Assembly: GCA_012845835.1 (NCBI GenBank)
Contig: JABAKD010000006.1
Span: 1-64,000 of the forward strand
Direction of reading: 5' to 3'
DNA from: Undaria pinnatifida
Taxonomy: Eukaryota > Sar > Phaeophyceae > Laminariales > Alariaceae
Length of the DNA stretch: 64,000 nucleotides
In this document: positions 34,660 to 44,755 of the stretch, piece by piece
Position numbering within the stretch: position 1 is the first letter of the stretch
How the letters are laid out: each line of letters starts with the position of its first letter
Position numbers and translations under genes: made by a program
Notes under the pieces: generated by a model
The model's database searches: none
Told to the model about the DNA's origin: nothing
The model's input: the letters and a program-made list of their open reading frames with translations, nothing else

Positions 34660-35385
34660 ATATTATTATAAAAATTAAAATACACTCCAGCTGTGAGATC
34701 GAAGATTTCGTCGAAACTCATCTTTGCAAGCTGTGTGTGATACTCCGATCGCGCGCATTACGAGTTGTGTGTCCTCATTAAGGATATAGGTCGGCGACTC
34801 CCCTTACAGCTACAGTGTAGCTATCAGGGTCAACAGGATGATTTTAGTCAGTCTGTGCGCGGAAACTATAAAACCCGTTTCTGAGGGGGACAAAATCTGA
34901 CAGCTGTGAAGGGAAAGGGGGGGCCTGGTTTTGATCAAAAGCGAGCGGGTTTGGAGGGGGCGGGGGGGGGGGGGGGGGGGAAAGGGGCAATTTGTGCATG
35001 TAAGCTATAAATCCTTTCGAGGGGATAAATCTGACGGTTTTGGCACCAGTATATTATTGGGGGCGGGGGGGGGGGGGGGGGGTTGGGGCGGGGGGGGAGG
35101 GGGGGGGGGGGGGGGGCGGGGGGGGGCAGCTCGATATGTGCCTGGAAACTATACATTATTTCGAGGGGATAAATGTGACATTTTTGGAAATAATACATCA
35201 GTTTATCGTGTATATCCTGGGGTAAGTCGTACAATCAGTGAGTAAAGAGAGGGTGGAGTGTTCGAGGGGGTGGGGTTGGGATGGGTTGGGGGGGGAGGGT
35301 GGGGGGGTGGGGGCGGGGGGCGGGGGGGCGGGGGGGGGGGGGGGGAAGGGCTTTAGGTGAGGGGTTTGTTATACGTGTGGTTTCA
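34660..35385 (+). repeat. GRE repeat copy with three 'tataaa' modules
   Basis: After the standard left half, the module '(gtgcatg/gtgcctg)..gaaactata' plus 'tttcgaggggataaa' plus 'ctgac/gtgac' is repeated. Copies near 34858, 34995 and 35140 are separated by G tracts (34957-34980, 35058-35133). It ends near 'ggtttcaatattatatgtga', where an inverted copy begins. Confidence 0.85.
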
Positions 35386-36180
35386 ATATTATATGTGACC
35401 TAAACCTCTCGAAAACCCTTCCCCCCTCCCCCCCCCCCCCCCCTCCCCCGCCGTTTATTAATTTTTTTCTTGTTCCCATCGTTTCCTCCTGCGTAAACGC
35501 CCCACCTTCTATCGAAATCAGCCAGAGTAATAAACACTTCCACGCCCTGGATATCGCCTCGTTATCGTTTCAGAGCCGTCCACGCCGCTGCTGCAATTCC
35601 CACCCACCCCCATCCCAACGCCCCCTTTTTCACCGAACACCCGCACCACCGCCTAGACCTAGCACCCCGCGTATAGCCAACCCCTACATCTATGCGACCT
35701 TAAGCCCTCCCCCCCCCCCCCCCGGCCCCGCCCCTGCCACATTCCCCTTCCCCCACAAGAAATATTTATAGTTTCCACGCACAAATAGACCTGCCCCACC
35801 CGTGCCCTTCCCCCCTTCCCCCCCCTCCCGCCCCCCTTTTGATCAAAATCAGGCCCCCATGTCCTTCAAAACTCCCCCCTCCCCTCACCGGATATTCGAC
35901 TTACAAGATTCACTTGATAAACTGATGCATTTCCTTCCACAGCTGTCAGATTTTGTCCCCCTCAGAAACAGGTTTTATAGTTTCCGCGCACAGACTGCCT
36001 AATAATCACCCTGTTGACACTGGTAGCTACACTGTAGTTGCAAGGGGAGTCGCCTACCTATATCCCTATTGAGGACACACAACCCGTAATACGCGCGATC
36101 GGAGTATCACACACAGCTTGCAAAGATGAGCTTCGACAAAATAATCGATCTCACAGCTGGAGTGTATTTTAATTTTTATA
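35386..36180 (-). repeat. GRE repeat, most complete copy
   Basis: On the minus strand it runs from 'ataaaaattaaaatacactc' to 'ggtttaggtcacatataata' (about 795 bp). It contains all blocks: leader, two 'actataaa' modules, the 'tgatcaaaa' block, G tracts, 'gatgtaggggttggctatac', 'gtgtttattactctggctga', and a terminal G tract. There are no terminal inverted repeats and no coding capacity. The ends are AT-rich (aatatt-like). Confidence 0.85.
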
Positions 36181-37040
36181 GTCATACTCGATGCTTCGTT
36201 TTACGCCCAACACACTGCCAATCTCCCCCACATGCATTATTCTCCACGGTGTGTAACTAATGTACAGTTGTGATGCTTAATAAATTGACCGGCCGGCAGA
36301 TACAACTGTCGAACATTCCGGCTCGGATCCCGCACAGTGGACACACGTATTCATCTTCCAATGCAAAGGCGACGCATACCCAGCTACGGGCCTGACCCAT
36401 AAAAATCATTTTTATGGTGCGGTTGTAATGTGGTTTTGGCGCCAGATATGGCCAACACGTACCTGATGTTAAATGTACCTCTCGGGCACAACGAAACAAT
36501 CCCACGTGGGCTGGGAACCGTTGACCAAGCGGACATGCGACGACTATCGATTTCTTTTCGGGGTTCGGGATATACCTTCGAGGGTTTCGGTCTTTGGGGG
36601 TACAAGGAAAACACGCCCGTGGAACGTACCCGCGCTTGCCCGGAACGGCCTCTAGCTCTGACGCCTCGGCACGACACTCGCAGCCCATGCCGGGCACGCA
36701 AATTTTTTTTTTTATCTTCGGGGACGGCGAAAGGGGGAGCAACATAGTACCCCCTTTTGACTACAACATGAGGGGGTGTACTACCCAGAGTCTATAAAAC
36801 GTATCGTCTGCCCCGTCTTGACGACCTTCGTCGCCCCTTCTTGACTAATTCTGACACTTTCATACCTGAGAGCAGCAAAGACCGCCCAACGGCCCAAAAT
36901 TGACCACGAGTGGAAAGTCCAGTAGTTGCGAGCAGCTGAAACCGTGTATATCCAAAAAAGATTGAATCACGAACTAACCAAGCAAAAAAATATTTACGCA
37001 CGAAAGCGAATGGCAAATATGTTTGCGTCTATGCAAATGT
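36181..37040. other. unassigned stretch
   Basis: Overlapping ORFs on both strands (36257-36745 minus, 36430-36747 plus) show no motif. Poly-T near 36700 and C/G-balanced elsewhere. Confidence 0.3.
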
Positions 37041-37469
37041 GTGAAGGTGTCGTGGTGCCGGAAGGTGGGAGGGAAAAGACGCAGGCGTATCAGCTTCGCT
37101 TGGAGACAGCACCGGTGCTTCTTTATATATTTCTCATTTTTATTGGCGTTGAGCTATGACAAGCTCGAGGAGAGAGGAAAGTAGAAGGAGGAGGAGGAAG
37201 AAGAGAAGAAGGAGGAGGCGTGAGAGCACGGGGGTGGCGTGAAGCTCACAAAGTTCGCTTCACCCCAGCATTGCTGCTGTGCTCTCTTCCGGACCTTTAC
37301 CAATGGAACGTACAAGGATCGTTCTCCCAGATGTTCTATAATCCCATGAGCGCCGAACGCGCTTACTTCTATCTATCTTGTCCAGCGGAAGAACGTTCGG
37401 TTACCGAGAACGCTCTTGTGGTGTAAGCTAGCTAGATGCTACGGGTCATCCGCTCCACTTAGAATATTC
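37041..37469 (+). repeat. segmental duplication, copy 1, left part
   Basis: Nearly identical to 52551-52982, including the non-coding purine-rich AGG/GAAG microsatellite (37165-37216) and the 68-aa ORF. The match is interrupted by a transposon at 37470-38929 and resumes at 38938-39029. Confidence 0.9.
37220..37426 (+). CDS. unrecognised 68-aa ORF in the duplicated segment
   Basis: Starts MRARGWREAH and ends PAEERSVTENALVV, with a hydrophobic stretch TPALLLCSLPDLY in the middle. The partner at 52733-52939 differs at six residues. Upstream non-coding sequence is equally conserved, so the similarity reflects a recent duplication rather than selection on the protein. It could be the last exon of a larger gene. 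No family recognised. Confidence 0.3.
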   Translation: MRARGWREAHKVRFTPALLLCSLPDLYQWNVQGSFSQMFYNPMSAERAYFYLSCPAEERSVTENALVV

Positions 37470-37479
37470 CACGGGTGGT

Positions 37480-37830
37480 TTCTGTAGGGTACGGGTAATC
37501 TCTGTAGGGTACGGGGGATGTACAAAACGCACAGAATAATTCTGTAGGGTACGGGGGCTGTTACAGAACGGACAGAATAATCCTGTAGGGTACGGGGGAT
37601 GATACAGAACTTTCTGTGCAGATAGGATATTGTGATGGACATCACAGAACTATTGTGTAGGGTACGGAGGCATCACAGCATCACACATAACTATTCTGTA
37701 GGGTACGGGGGATGTATAAAATGCACAGAATAATTCTGTAGGGTACGGGGGATGATACAGAACTTTCTGTGAATATAGGGTATTGTGAGTGGACGACACA
37801 GAACTATTCTGTAAAGTACAGGTGGGTGTT
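37480..37830 (+). repeat. left internal array of the hAT-like element
   Basis: About eight units of 'ctgtagggtacggggg' spaced in multiples of roughly 40 bp. They are linked by 'gatacagaactttctgtg' or 'acagaataattctgt', which make each unit partly palindromic. Frames through it give PYPTE/PYRI repeats only by virtue of the unit. Confidence 0.9.
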
Positions 37831-38080
37831 ACAGAACTCTGTGCGTACAGAGTACCCCCGGTGCTTACCCGATTCACCCCTGTATTATCCTGCACATGAC
37901 AAAAAGGCAGAGTCAAGGGCGCTAAACGCACAACACAATGGCCCTCTGCATCAAAATCAACACCATACCCGCCAGGACACAGCTACCCCCCACCGGGAGC
38001 AAACTCCTTCCCATCCCACTCCGATTCAATCTACGTTGACTGCCAAGAAACGTAGACTACTCATCCAACGCTGGCGACCT

Positions 38081-38582
38081 TCACAGGCCGACGTCCCCGG
38101 TTTTGGTGTTGTCAATCACGTCGAAGGCGGCCTCAGCGGCCGCCAGGTCCGCGGTCGTGACGGCGGCATCCACTTCCGCTACCTTCCCGTCGCTGCTGTA
38201 GACTGGTTTCGGGCTGATTTCGGGCACGCCTCCAGTGCTGCCTGTACCTACAACGTTCGACTCTTGCTGCTCGTTGCTCCCGGGCGTGCCTTTGGTTGTG
38301 TCGCCCTCGGCATCGACTACCCCACCACCCGCGTTTGCGTTTGTGTCTGGGGTCGCGGAAGAGCTGCCTTGGTCCGCACCATTCCTGTTCCCTCTCGAGA
38401 TCTGTCTGTGTACCGCTGTTCATGTGGGCGTGCACTGCTGTTTGTGCTGGTGGCTGTGTCAGTGTGTCTGTGGTGTCTGTGTGTGTGCAGACTCACCTTC
38501 CTGCTTGCTTCCCGGACGTGACGTCACACGGGGTAATGCACAGATCACCCGTGCTGCGGGTAATTGTTCCCGGTACACACAT
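38081..38582 (-). CDS. two-exon ORF carried in the hAT-like element (136 aa)
   Basis: Exon 1 runs from the ATG at 38582 down to 38497 (86 nt). It ends AAGCAAGCAGGAAG|GTGAGT, a textbook donor. The 91-bp intron ends GGTACACAG at 38406. Exon 2 (38405-38081) continues in frame to a TGA. The joined protein is 136 aa. It is Gly/Ser/Thr/Asn-rich in the middle (GGGVVDAEGDTTKGTPGSNE), then acidic and Ala-rich near the end (EVDAAVTTADLAAAEAAFDV), finishing DNTKTGDVGL. It has no DDE or hAT dimerisation motif, so it is not an obvious transposase; it could be captured host sequence or an accessory protein. The frame is also open upstream into the array, so the start is uncertain. Opposite-strand ORFs (37769-38521, 38235-38630) are repetitive in character. 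Confidence 0.4.
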
Positions 38583-38875
38583 TCTGTAGGGTACGGAGGC
38601 ATCACAGAACCACACAGAACTATTCTGTAGGGTACGGGGGATGATACAGAACTTTCTGTGCAGATAGGGTATTGGGAATGGACGTCACAGAATAATTCTG
38701 TAGGTTACGGAGGCATCACAGCATCACACAGAACTATTCTGTAGGGTACGGGGGATGTACAAAATGCACAGAATATTTCTGTAGGGTACTGGGGATGATA
38801 CAAATGCACAGAATAATTCTGTAGGGTACAGGGGATACTACAGAACGGTCTGTGCCTCTCTGTAGGGTAATTACA
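38582..38875 (+). repeat. right internal array of the hAT-like element
   Basis: About seven units of 'ctgtagggtacggaggc/ggggg', the same unit and orientation as the left array. Confidence 0.9.
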
Positions 38876-38937
38876 GAGGGTAATTACCCCCGATATAGGT
38901 CTGTGAGTACCCGACAGAACCCACCCGTGGAATATTC

Positions 38938-39029
38938 CGTTGATGAGAATCTTCTTGTGCCCAATAGACCATGACACTGCGGACTATCTTAATGAATCTA
39001 TTGCCAGGTATACTGACACTCTATTACAT
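38938..39029 (+). repeat. segmental duplication, copy 1, right part
   Basis: Matches 52983-53071. A 3-bp length difference (CTT) and a few substitutions separate the copies. Identity stops at 'ctctattaca'. Confidence 0.85.
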
Positions 39030-39539
39030 CAGCCCGCCCGGAATAGTCGTAGATGCAGATCACCTGCCCATCAAAGGATGTCAACAAAACATCCAAAATT
39101 GGAAAGGGGATCGAAGGTGCGACTATTCAAAACAAACGCAAATAAGGCCATAGATTCCCCCACACCTCGTAATAATGAGGCCTAAACGCCTCATTGCAAG
39201 ATATACAACCCTATGATGGAGCTCACAACCGTGAGAGCTCGAGAAAGGGTATGTACCTACGGTATACCAGTAGCAATCGGCCTACGATAACGCGAAGGGC
39301 GCGGCCTCTGAGCGCAAGGATGCGACGGGGGCCAAAGAAGAAGTTTAGACGCGGAAACCAAGTCAAAAGAGAATTTGGGAACACGTGTCACGCTGTGAAG
39401 GCCAGACAAGTTTACGGCTTGAAGCGTAGTGCCAAAGGGGCGGGAGGTCGGTCCGTTTGCCGGAAGATAATAGAGAAATCAAGGAACACTGCCTAACAGA
39501 ACATCAGAGTCCGCTACGTTGGACATGGACAGCTGATGT

Positions 39540-39780
39540 GGGGCCATCGGTTGGACGGTGAAAGAGAAACAGCCAAGACGCGAAGAAGTACGACGTGGGC
39601 CATCGGTTAGACGGTGAATGAGAAACAACCAAGACGCGAAGAAGTACGAAAACGTCGGGCCATTAATCGAAAGGTAGAAGAGAAAAAGCCTGAAACCAAA
39701 CAAAACAAAGAACAGTGCCTAAAATAATGTCAGGGTCCGCAAGGTTGGACCTGGAAGGCTGACGTGGGACCATTGGTCGA
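39540..39780 (+). repeat. tandem repeat, about 60 bp unit
   Basis: Units start 'gtgggccatcggttggacgg', 'gtgggccatcggttagacgg', 'cgggccattaatcgaaaggt' and 'gtgggaccattggtcgaaag'. Each is followed by 'gagaaa' and 'agccaagacgcg' or related words. Confidence 0.75.
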
Positions 39781-42589
39781 AAGGCAAAACTAAAAAAAAA
39801 AAAAGTACGCTGGGGTGTAACGGAAGCACAGGGGCCGTAATGTAGGACCTAGGGGGCTAGCATAAGGCCCTTGGTCGAATAGTAGAACGGGAAACCGAGG
39901 CGACCAAAACAAATCGCTAAAACGCACAGAAATACAACATCTAAACAGTGACACAGACAGCACCAACATGGTGGTACTGGAGGCGTGTGTGATACGCCGG
40001 AAAGCTTAACCGGGGGGCAACAGTGGAGTACCCTTGAAAGCTATCTGGGTACAGTACCATGAAAACGGGAAGAAATATGTGGTGAGGTCACCTAGCCAAA
40101 GCTATACGCAAACAAGGACGAAACTGAAACGTAGACACCAGAAAGACGGAAGGCACTATCGGACGCCGGAAAGAGAGTCGACATATGACACCTTGAGAGT
40201 CTAACTAATAACGGGAACAATGCCAGCAAACGTAGCGAGGCCATTCAACCATAACAAAACAAGCCAAAAATGGGGTCAACAAGAAGATACTCGTTCAGCT
40301 CAAAGCAGCGCTGGAAGTGTCTAGCACCAGAAATAATGCAGGGAACAAAGACAAATATGAAGAAAGCCGCAGCTAGGTACTATACGTCGGGAACACGAGG
40401 TCGCTAACGCGGAGCAAGCCTAGAAAGGTAACCTCGAAAAATGCACGGAAAAACGGGAAGTAGGCAAATCGTGTCATAGCAACGTTCTGCAGCCTGGCAA
40501 AAAGGAGAGTCCATAGAAAGGGACCTTGAAAGGCTGCTTTTAAGAAAACGAGAAACACTAGGTACGTAGCGAAGGAATTTCTCCGAAAACGATTTCGGCG
40601 AAAACACAACACGAAAGGGGGTCAACTTGGAAAGCCTAAATGGGCTGCGACGCCAAACGGGGGTCAAAACATGGGACCGATGCGACAAGCCCGCCAACAA
40701 GCCAAGAGCAAAACGGGGGCCAAGAGAGGACGGCCTGTGGACTGCACGGTCAGGACGGGCTGTAAACCCATGATTATGGCCGGTGTAGTTAAACCCTATG
40801 GACAGGTATGCGGAAAAGAAACAAGAAAAAGTGGAGACCTGTTGGCTGCAAAGCCAAGACGAGGATCAGCGTCATTGGACCGTAGGGGCATGGGTGCGCT
40901 GAGGAAAAGGTAAGAAATAGTGGTCCAGGGGAATAGATCCGCTGGCTACAAAGCTAGAACGGAGCACGATAACAAGGGGCTCTTGGGGGCAGGTACGACC
41001 AAACAAAGAGGCAGAGGCCAAAGAGAACCGACAGATGGACTGGAGAGCCAGCACGGGACCGCTAACGTGAAACCGAAGGGGAGCCCTCAATGTGAAGCCA
41101 GTGGTCGACAATATGAGACAATAGACGGTGGCAACACCTGGAATGCCGAAATACCAAGTGGCTGGGGGTAAAGTGTAGCGACGTCGGTGGTGGGAAGAAG
41201 TACGCCAAGAAGCAAGAAAGGTCAAACAACAAAAGGGAAGTATGGCAAGTGGCAAGGAAAGTCCAACATCAACAAGAAAGGCAATAGCAACAAGAAAGGA
41301 GGTAATGCCTCGCGCAAAACGAAGCGAAAGAACGCGGAAAGCATCCATGTTGTCACCAATCGCATAAGGCGAGGTGGGAACGACACGATAGAAAACCTCG
41401 ACATGGTTCGGAAACGCCATGGTTCGTCGGTGTGCACAAAACGTGGGCAGGCTACATCGGCGGTAGAAGTCGGAAGCAAAACCACAAAGGCGAACACTCG
41501 CCGTACTGTAGAAAAGTAGAACAAGTTGGCCAAACGTTCAAGATCAAGGCGCCCATGAAGATCACTGAAAAAACGAACAAATGCCATACTTTGAACGCAA
41601 CAAAAGAGACAGAAGGCATACTACTACGGTAAGACGTTTTTAGAGCCTCAACGATAGTCAGACGTTAAGGAGGTACTTCGGGGCTGCCGCGAGGCGATAT
41701 CACTGACTGGAGCCCACCAGGTAGAATTGTACTGAGACAGTAGGGTCCAAAGCTAATACGCGAACGAATTCTCCCAGAAGAAAGGAGAGAGGGCTACTAC
41801 GGTCGGTCGCTAGCTGCGCTCAGCGATAACCACTAAGGAGCGAGCGTGCTCAGAAAAAACAAGAAAAAAGAATAATAATACCCGCGTTGCATGGACGCAA
41901 AAGCGGAAGGTATCGGTTCCGAAAATTCACGAACGCCAGAGTCGGGAGGAAATACGTTCCGAAAACGCACACACTGCAGAGAGAAGGGGGTGTACGTTCC
42001 CATTCGGCACATAGTGCAGAGGGAGGGGAAACCAAGATAGAAAAACAAAGGTAACACGATATTAATTCCAACTCATACCGTGAGAACGGTAAAAACGGGG
42101 TCTTAACACAACGGAGGGCTCAGACACTCTGCGAAAGAGCACGCACATGGTGCAGACGATATCTCGGCTGAGAAGGAATCAGACAAAAATGTTACGATGT
42201 CGCGGGCTGATACCGTAAGCGGGACAGAAGGAGGGGGCAAAAGACGTACAACTCTAAGAAATGCTAGCGGGACGCATGCACAACGTGCAAACGAAGTTCA
42301 GGCTAATGATGATCAAGCGAAACTACCATGGTTTGGGGGGTTGATACTATAAAGAAGCCTAGAGGGGGGGGGTCGTAAACAAACGACGGACCCGAAAATA
42401 CTAGCAAAACGTTGATGTCGTGAAACTCTGAAAATGTGGCTAACTATAGAGCCATTCCTACCGAAAGCTAAGTGACAAAAAAAAAGCAAAAACAAAAGCG
42501 AAAGCACTTGGATGTCCAACAGAGAAGATGGAAATTGTGCAGGGCAATATGACGCAAACAAGGTGGACAACGTGCCTCAATAATTACCA

Positions 42590-42965
42590 ACGGCGTGCGT
42601 AGTGTAGAAAACAGAGGAAGGGCCAGAGCACATACGAGGTATACCACAGTGGTCACAGAAGAAATACGACGCCTCAATAAGCACCTATGACGTACGTAGT
42701 GCAAAGAGTTGGGGAAGGGGTAAGACATATATAATCCATAGCGGTAAGAAAACAAATACGACGCCGCAATAAGTACTAATGACGTACGTAGTGCAAAAAG
42801 CAGGAGAATAGCCAATATGGGCATAGCACAGCGGGTTTGGAGACATATACGATGCCCAAATATGCACCCATTTCGTACGTAGTGCAGAAAGCAAGAGAAA
42901 GGCCAACAAAAAAATACCACAGCGGATTCGCGGACAGCGAAACAAGGGTACGCTAAACCGACGGG
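42590..42965 (+). repeat. tandem repeat, 91-97 bp unit
   Basis: The landmark 'cgtacgtagtgcagaaa' recurs at about 42594, 42691, 42783 and 42874 (spacing 97, 92, 91). Between landmarks come 'atacgacgcc' and 'caataagcac'-type phrases. Related words (cacatagtgcagagg) occur upstream at 41960-42020. Confidence 0.75.
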
Positions 42966-43103
42966 AGGAAATGAAAACACGGCAGGTTTCAGCCAAGTTA
43001 CGAAACCAGGGCAGGCTAAACCGGCACTAACAGGAAGACGGAACCATCACAAAATTTCAGCCTGGTTACGAGAATGGAGCCAGCTAAATCAGTGGCTGGA
43101 AGG

Positions 43104-43235
43104 CCAGGGTAGCACACCGACGCAAGCACGCAAGCATATGTTCTGGTCAAAAGTGGGACAACCCGAAAAGTCAGGGTAGCACACCGACGCAAGCACGCGA
43201 ACATAGGTGCGGGTCAAAAGTGTGACCACCCTAAA
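43104..43235 (+). repeat. 67-bp tandem duplication
   Basis: 'cagggtagcacaccgacgca' begins at 43105 and again at 43172, each followed by 'catatgttctggtcaaaagt' or 'cataggtgcgggtcaaaagt'. Confidence 0.85.
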
Positions 43236-43406
43236 GGTCAAGACAAAGAACAGCACCTTGAAACAATCTGAACAACAATCAAACCCAAAAGAGAAAATCA
43301 TGAAGCCAATGCGCACCAAACAAATCCCATGAAAAAAAAAAAGCAAGAAGGAACTCAACAAACACTGCTAGGGGGAGGGGCAACAAGACAAGAGGGTAAG
43401 TGCGAC

Positions 43407-43847
43407 TCAACGCAATAATACCCTGGCTGCAGATATTCCTGTCGCGTGGCGTTGTAGGCACGCCGGTCCGTAGATGGTGCTCCGCGAAGATATGCTGTAA
43501 ACACGCCGTAGGTTGATCCTGGAACCGGGTGGTGTAGGGTTTGAAGAAAAATCCGATGAAACGCGGCTGGTGGTCGTACTAGGCTGTGCTGCAGCGCTCC
43601 GATCGCGAGACAGTGACGTCGTGGTGTTCGTGGAAGATGTGGTAGGAGCGTTGGAGACGGATGATGGTCCAGTAGAACGCGTTGAGAGGCTCCGAGCACG
43701 AACCGGTGAGGACGGGTTGTTTGCGGACGATGCGGTTGGTGCTCTTTGACGGAAGAAGACGAAGCTGCAGTAGCTCAATATGGTAGGTTGAAGAAGGTGA
43801 CGGATCGCGTACGCGGCGGTGAAATTTGCGTGGTCCACAGCGTACAT
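43407..43847 (-). CDS. Ser/Thr-rich ORF, 146 aa, unrecognised
   Basis: The N-terminal third is ordinary mixed sequence. The centre is a Ser/Thr/Asn/Pro linker-like tract (SNAPTTSSTNTTTSLSRDRS) and the C-terminus is Arg/Ser-rich. The + strand alternative (43513-43749, 78 aa) reads Val/Glu/Asp-rich. Composition bias makes the choice unsafe. No domain or start signal supports either. Confidence 0.2.
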   Translation of the reverse strand: MYAVDHANFTAAYAIRHLLQPTILSYCSFVFFRQRAPTASSANNPSSPVRARSLSTRSTGPSSVSNAPTTSSTNTTTSLSRDRSAAAQPSTTTSRVSSDFSSNPTPPGSRINLRRVYSISSRSTIYGPACLQRHATGISAARVLLR

Positions 43848-44339
43848 GTAGACGCAAGCGTTGACGTTGTGGTAGTCCTTTAAAGTGGGCCAGTGGAGAT
43901 GCCTGCAGTGCTCGTGGTGTTGGAGTTAGCATTTTACGCGGCGAGGATGATGGCGTGGTTGCTGGAATAGGCTGTAGGGAAGGCGCGAGGTTGCCGACGA
44001 TGACGCTGACGGTGGGGCGGTTAATAGCGGACTGAAGGAGCAGACCTACCGGCGCGGAGGCTGCAGGAGTCGGCGAAATATGTTCCAGCTGGCCGGCGCT
44101 GACTGTGCGATGACGCCGGATTCGGTGGTAGTGGCCAGGGAGAGGGCGCCTCGCCGCTGGTAGCGGTTTGAAGCGACAGGCTCATCGGTGCATGGCTGCA
44201 GAAGTCAGTGAAATAATTCCCAGATTGTCGGAGTAGATGGTGGCGACGACGCCGGGGCCGGCGGTAGTGGCCAAAAAAGAAAAGGTTGCCTTGACGTTGG
44301 TAGTGGCTTGAAAGAGAAAGGCATCGAATGAAGAAGTCG

Positions 44340-44755
44340 CCGAAGACGGAGGTGAAGCTCAGGTGAAAGGTGGAGCTCTGACGAAGGTGGAGCTCTGGTC
44401 GCGAAGCTCAGGTGACGACAGGTGACGACGAATCTCCGTGCAGGAGGAGCTGTGGTCGCGAAGCGCAGGTGACGACGAAGCTCTGTCGAAGATGGAGCTC
44501 TGAAGAAGTTGGATCTCCGGTCTTGAAACTCGGGTGACGACGAAGCTCTGGTGAAAGGTGGAACTCCGGTGTACGTGGAGCTCCGGTCGCGAAGCTCAGG
44601 TGACGGCGAATCTCTGGTGAAGATGGAGCTCTAGTCGCAAAGGTCAGATGACGACGAAGCTCAGGTGAAAGGTGAAACTCCGGTGGAGGTGGAGCTCTGG
44701 TCGCGAAGTTCAGGTGACGACGAAGCTCAGGTGACGATGGAGCTCTGGTGGCCGT
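44340..44755 (+). repeat. minisatellite 'gtggagctctggtcgcgaag'
   Basis: Imperfect units assembled from 'ggtggagctctggtcgcgaa', 'gctcaggtgacgacgaa' and 'gctctggtgaaa', about 60-66 bp each with nested shorter repeats. The minus ORF 44408-45154 translates them as SPELRRHL..FATRAP repeats. Confidence 0.85.

Larger units (their letters stand above)
37470..38929. mobile_element. hAT-like TIR transposon, 1460 bp, with visible empty site
   Basis: Element ends are CACGGGTGGTTTCTGTAGGG (left) and, complementing the right end, CACGGGTGGGTTCTGTCGGG. They are flanked by the 8-bp direct repeat GAATATTC (37462-37469 and 38930-38937). The duplicated segment at 52.55-53.07 kb has the same flanks joined with a single GAATATTC (52975-52982), an empty site. 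An 8-bp duplication and CA..TG ends fit the hAT superfamily, and the central TA of the target fits the nnnTAnnn preference reported for Buster-type hATs. Both sides carry arrays of 'ctgtagggtacggggg' (about 37480-37830 and 38582-38875) that enclose a 700-bp core with a spliced ORF. No transposase is recognised. Confidence 0.85.
39190..43400 (+). repeat. purine-rich degenerate repeat block
   Basis: The + strand is strongly enriched in A and G, and the minus strand is correspondingly pyrimidine-rich. Repeated phrases include 'gggccatcggttggacggtg' with 'agaagtacg' (39540-39660), 'acgtagtgcagaaagcaaga' and 'cagggtagcacaccgacgca'. Minus-strand ORFs (40872-41420, 42468-42980) are Phe/Leu/Ser/Arg-rich, as expected from T/C-rich sequence, and overlap other frames, so I do not call them genes. 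Confidence 0.6.

Noticed and set aside
37480-38875. Possible CRISPR or satellite array of 'ctgtagggtacggggg'
   Set aside because: The spacers are not unique and the arrays lie inside TIR-bounded ends with a target duplication, so they belong to the transposon.
42468-42980. 170-aa Phe/Leu-rich minus ORF resembling a membrane protein
   Set aside because: Hydrophobicity follows from pyrimidine-rich sequence (T/C-rich codons), and the ORF coincides with a 91-97 bp tandem array.
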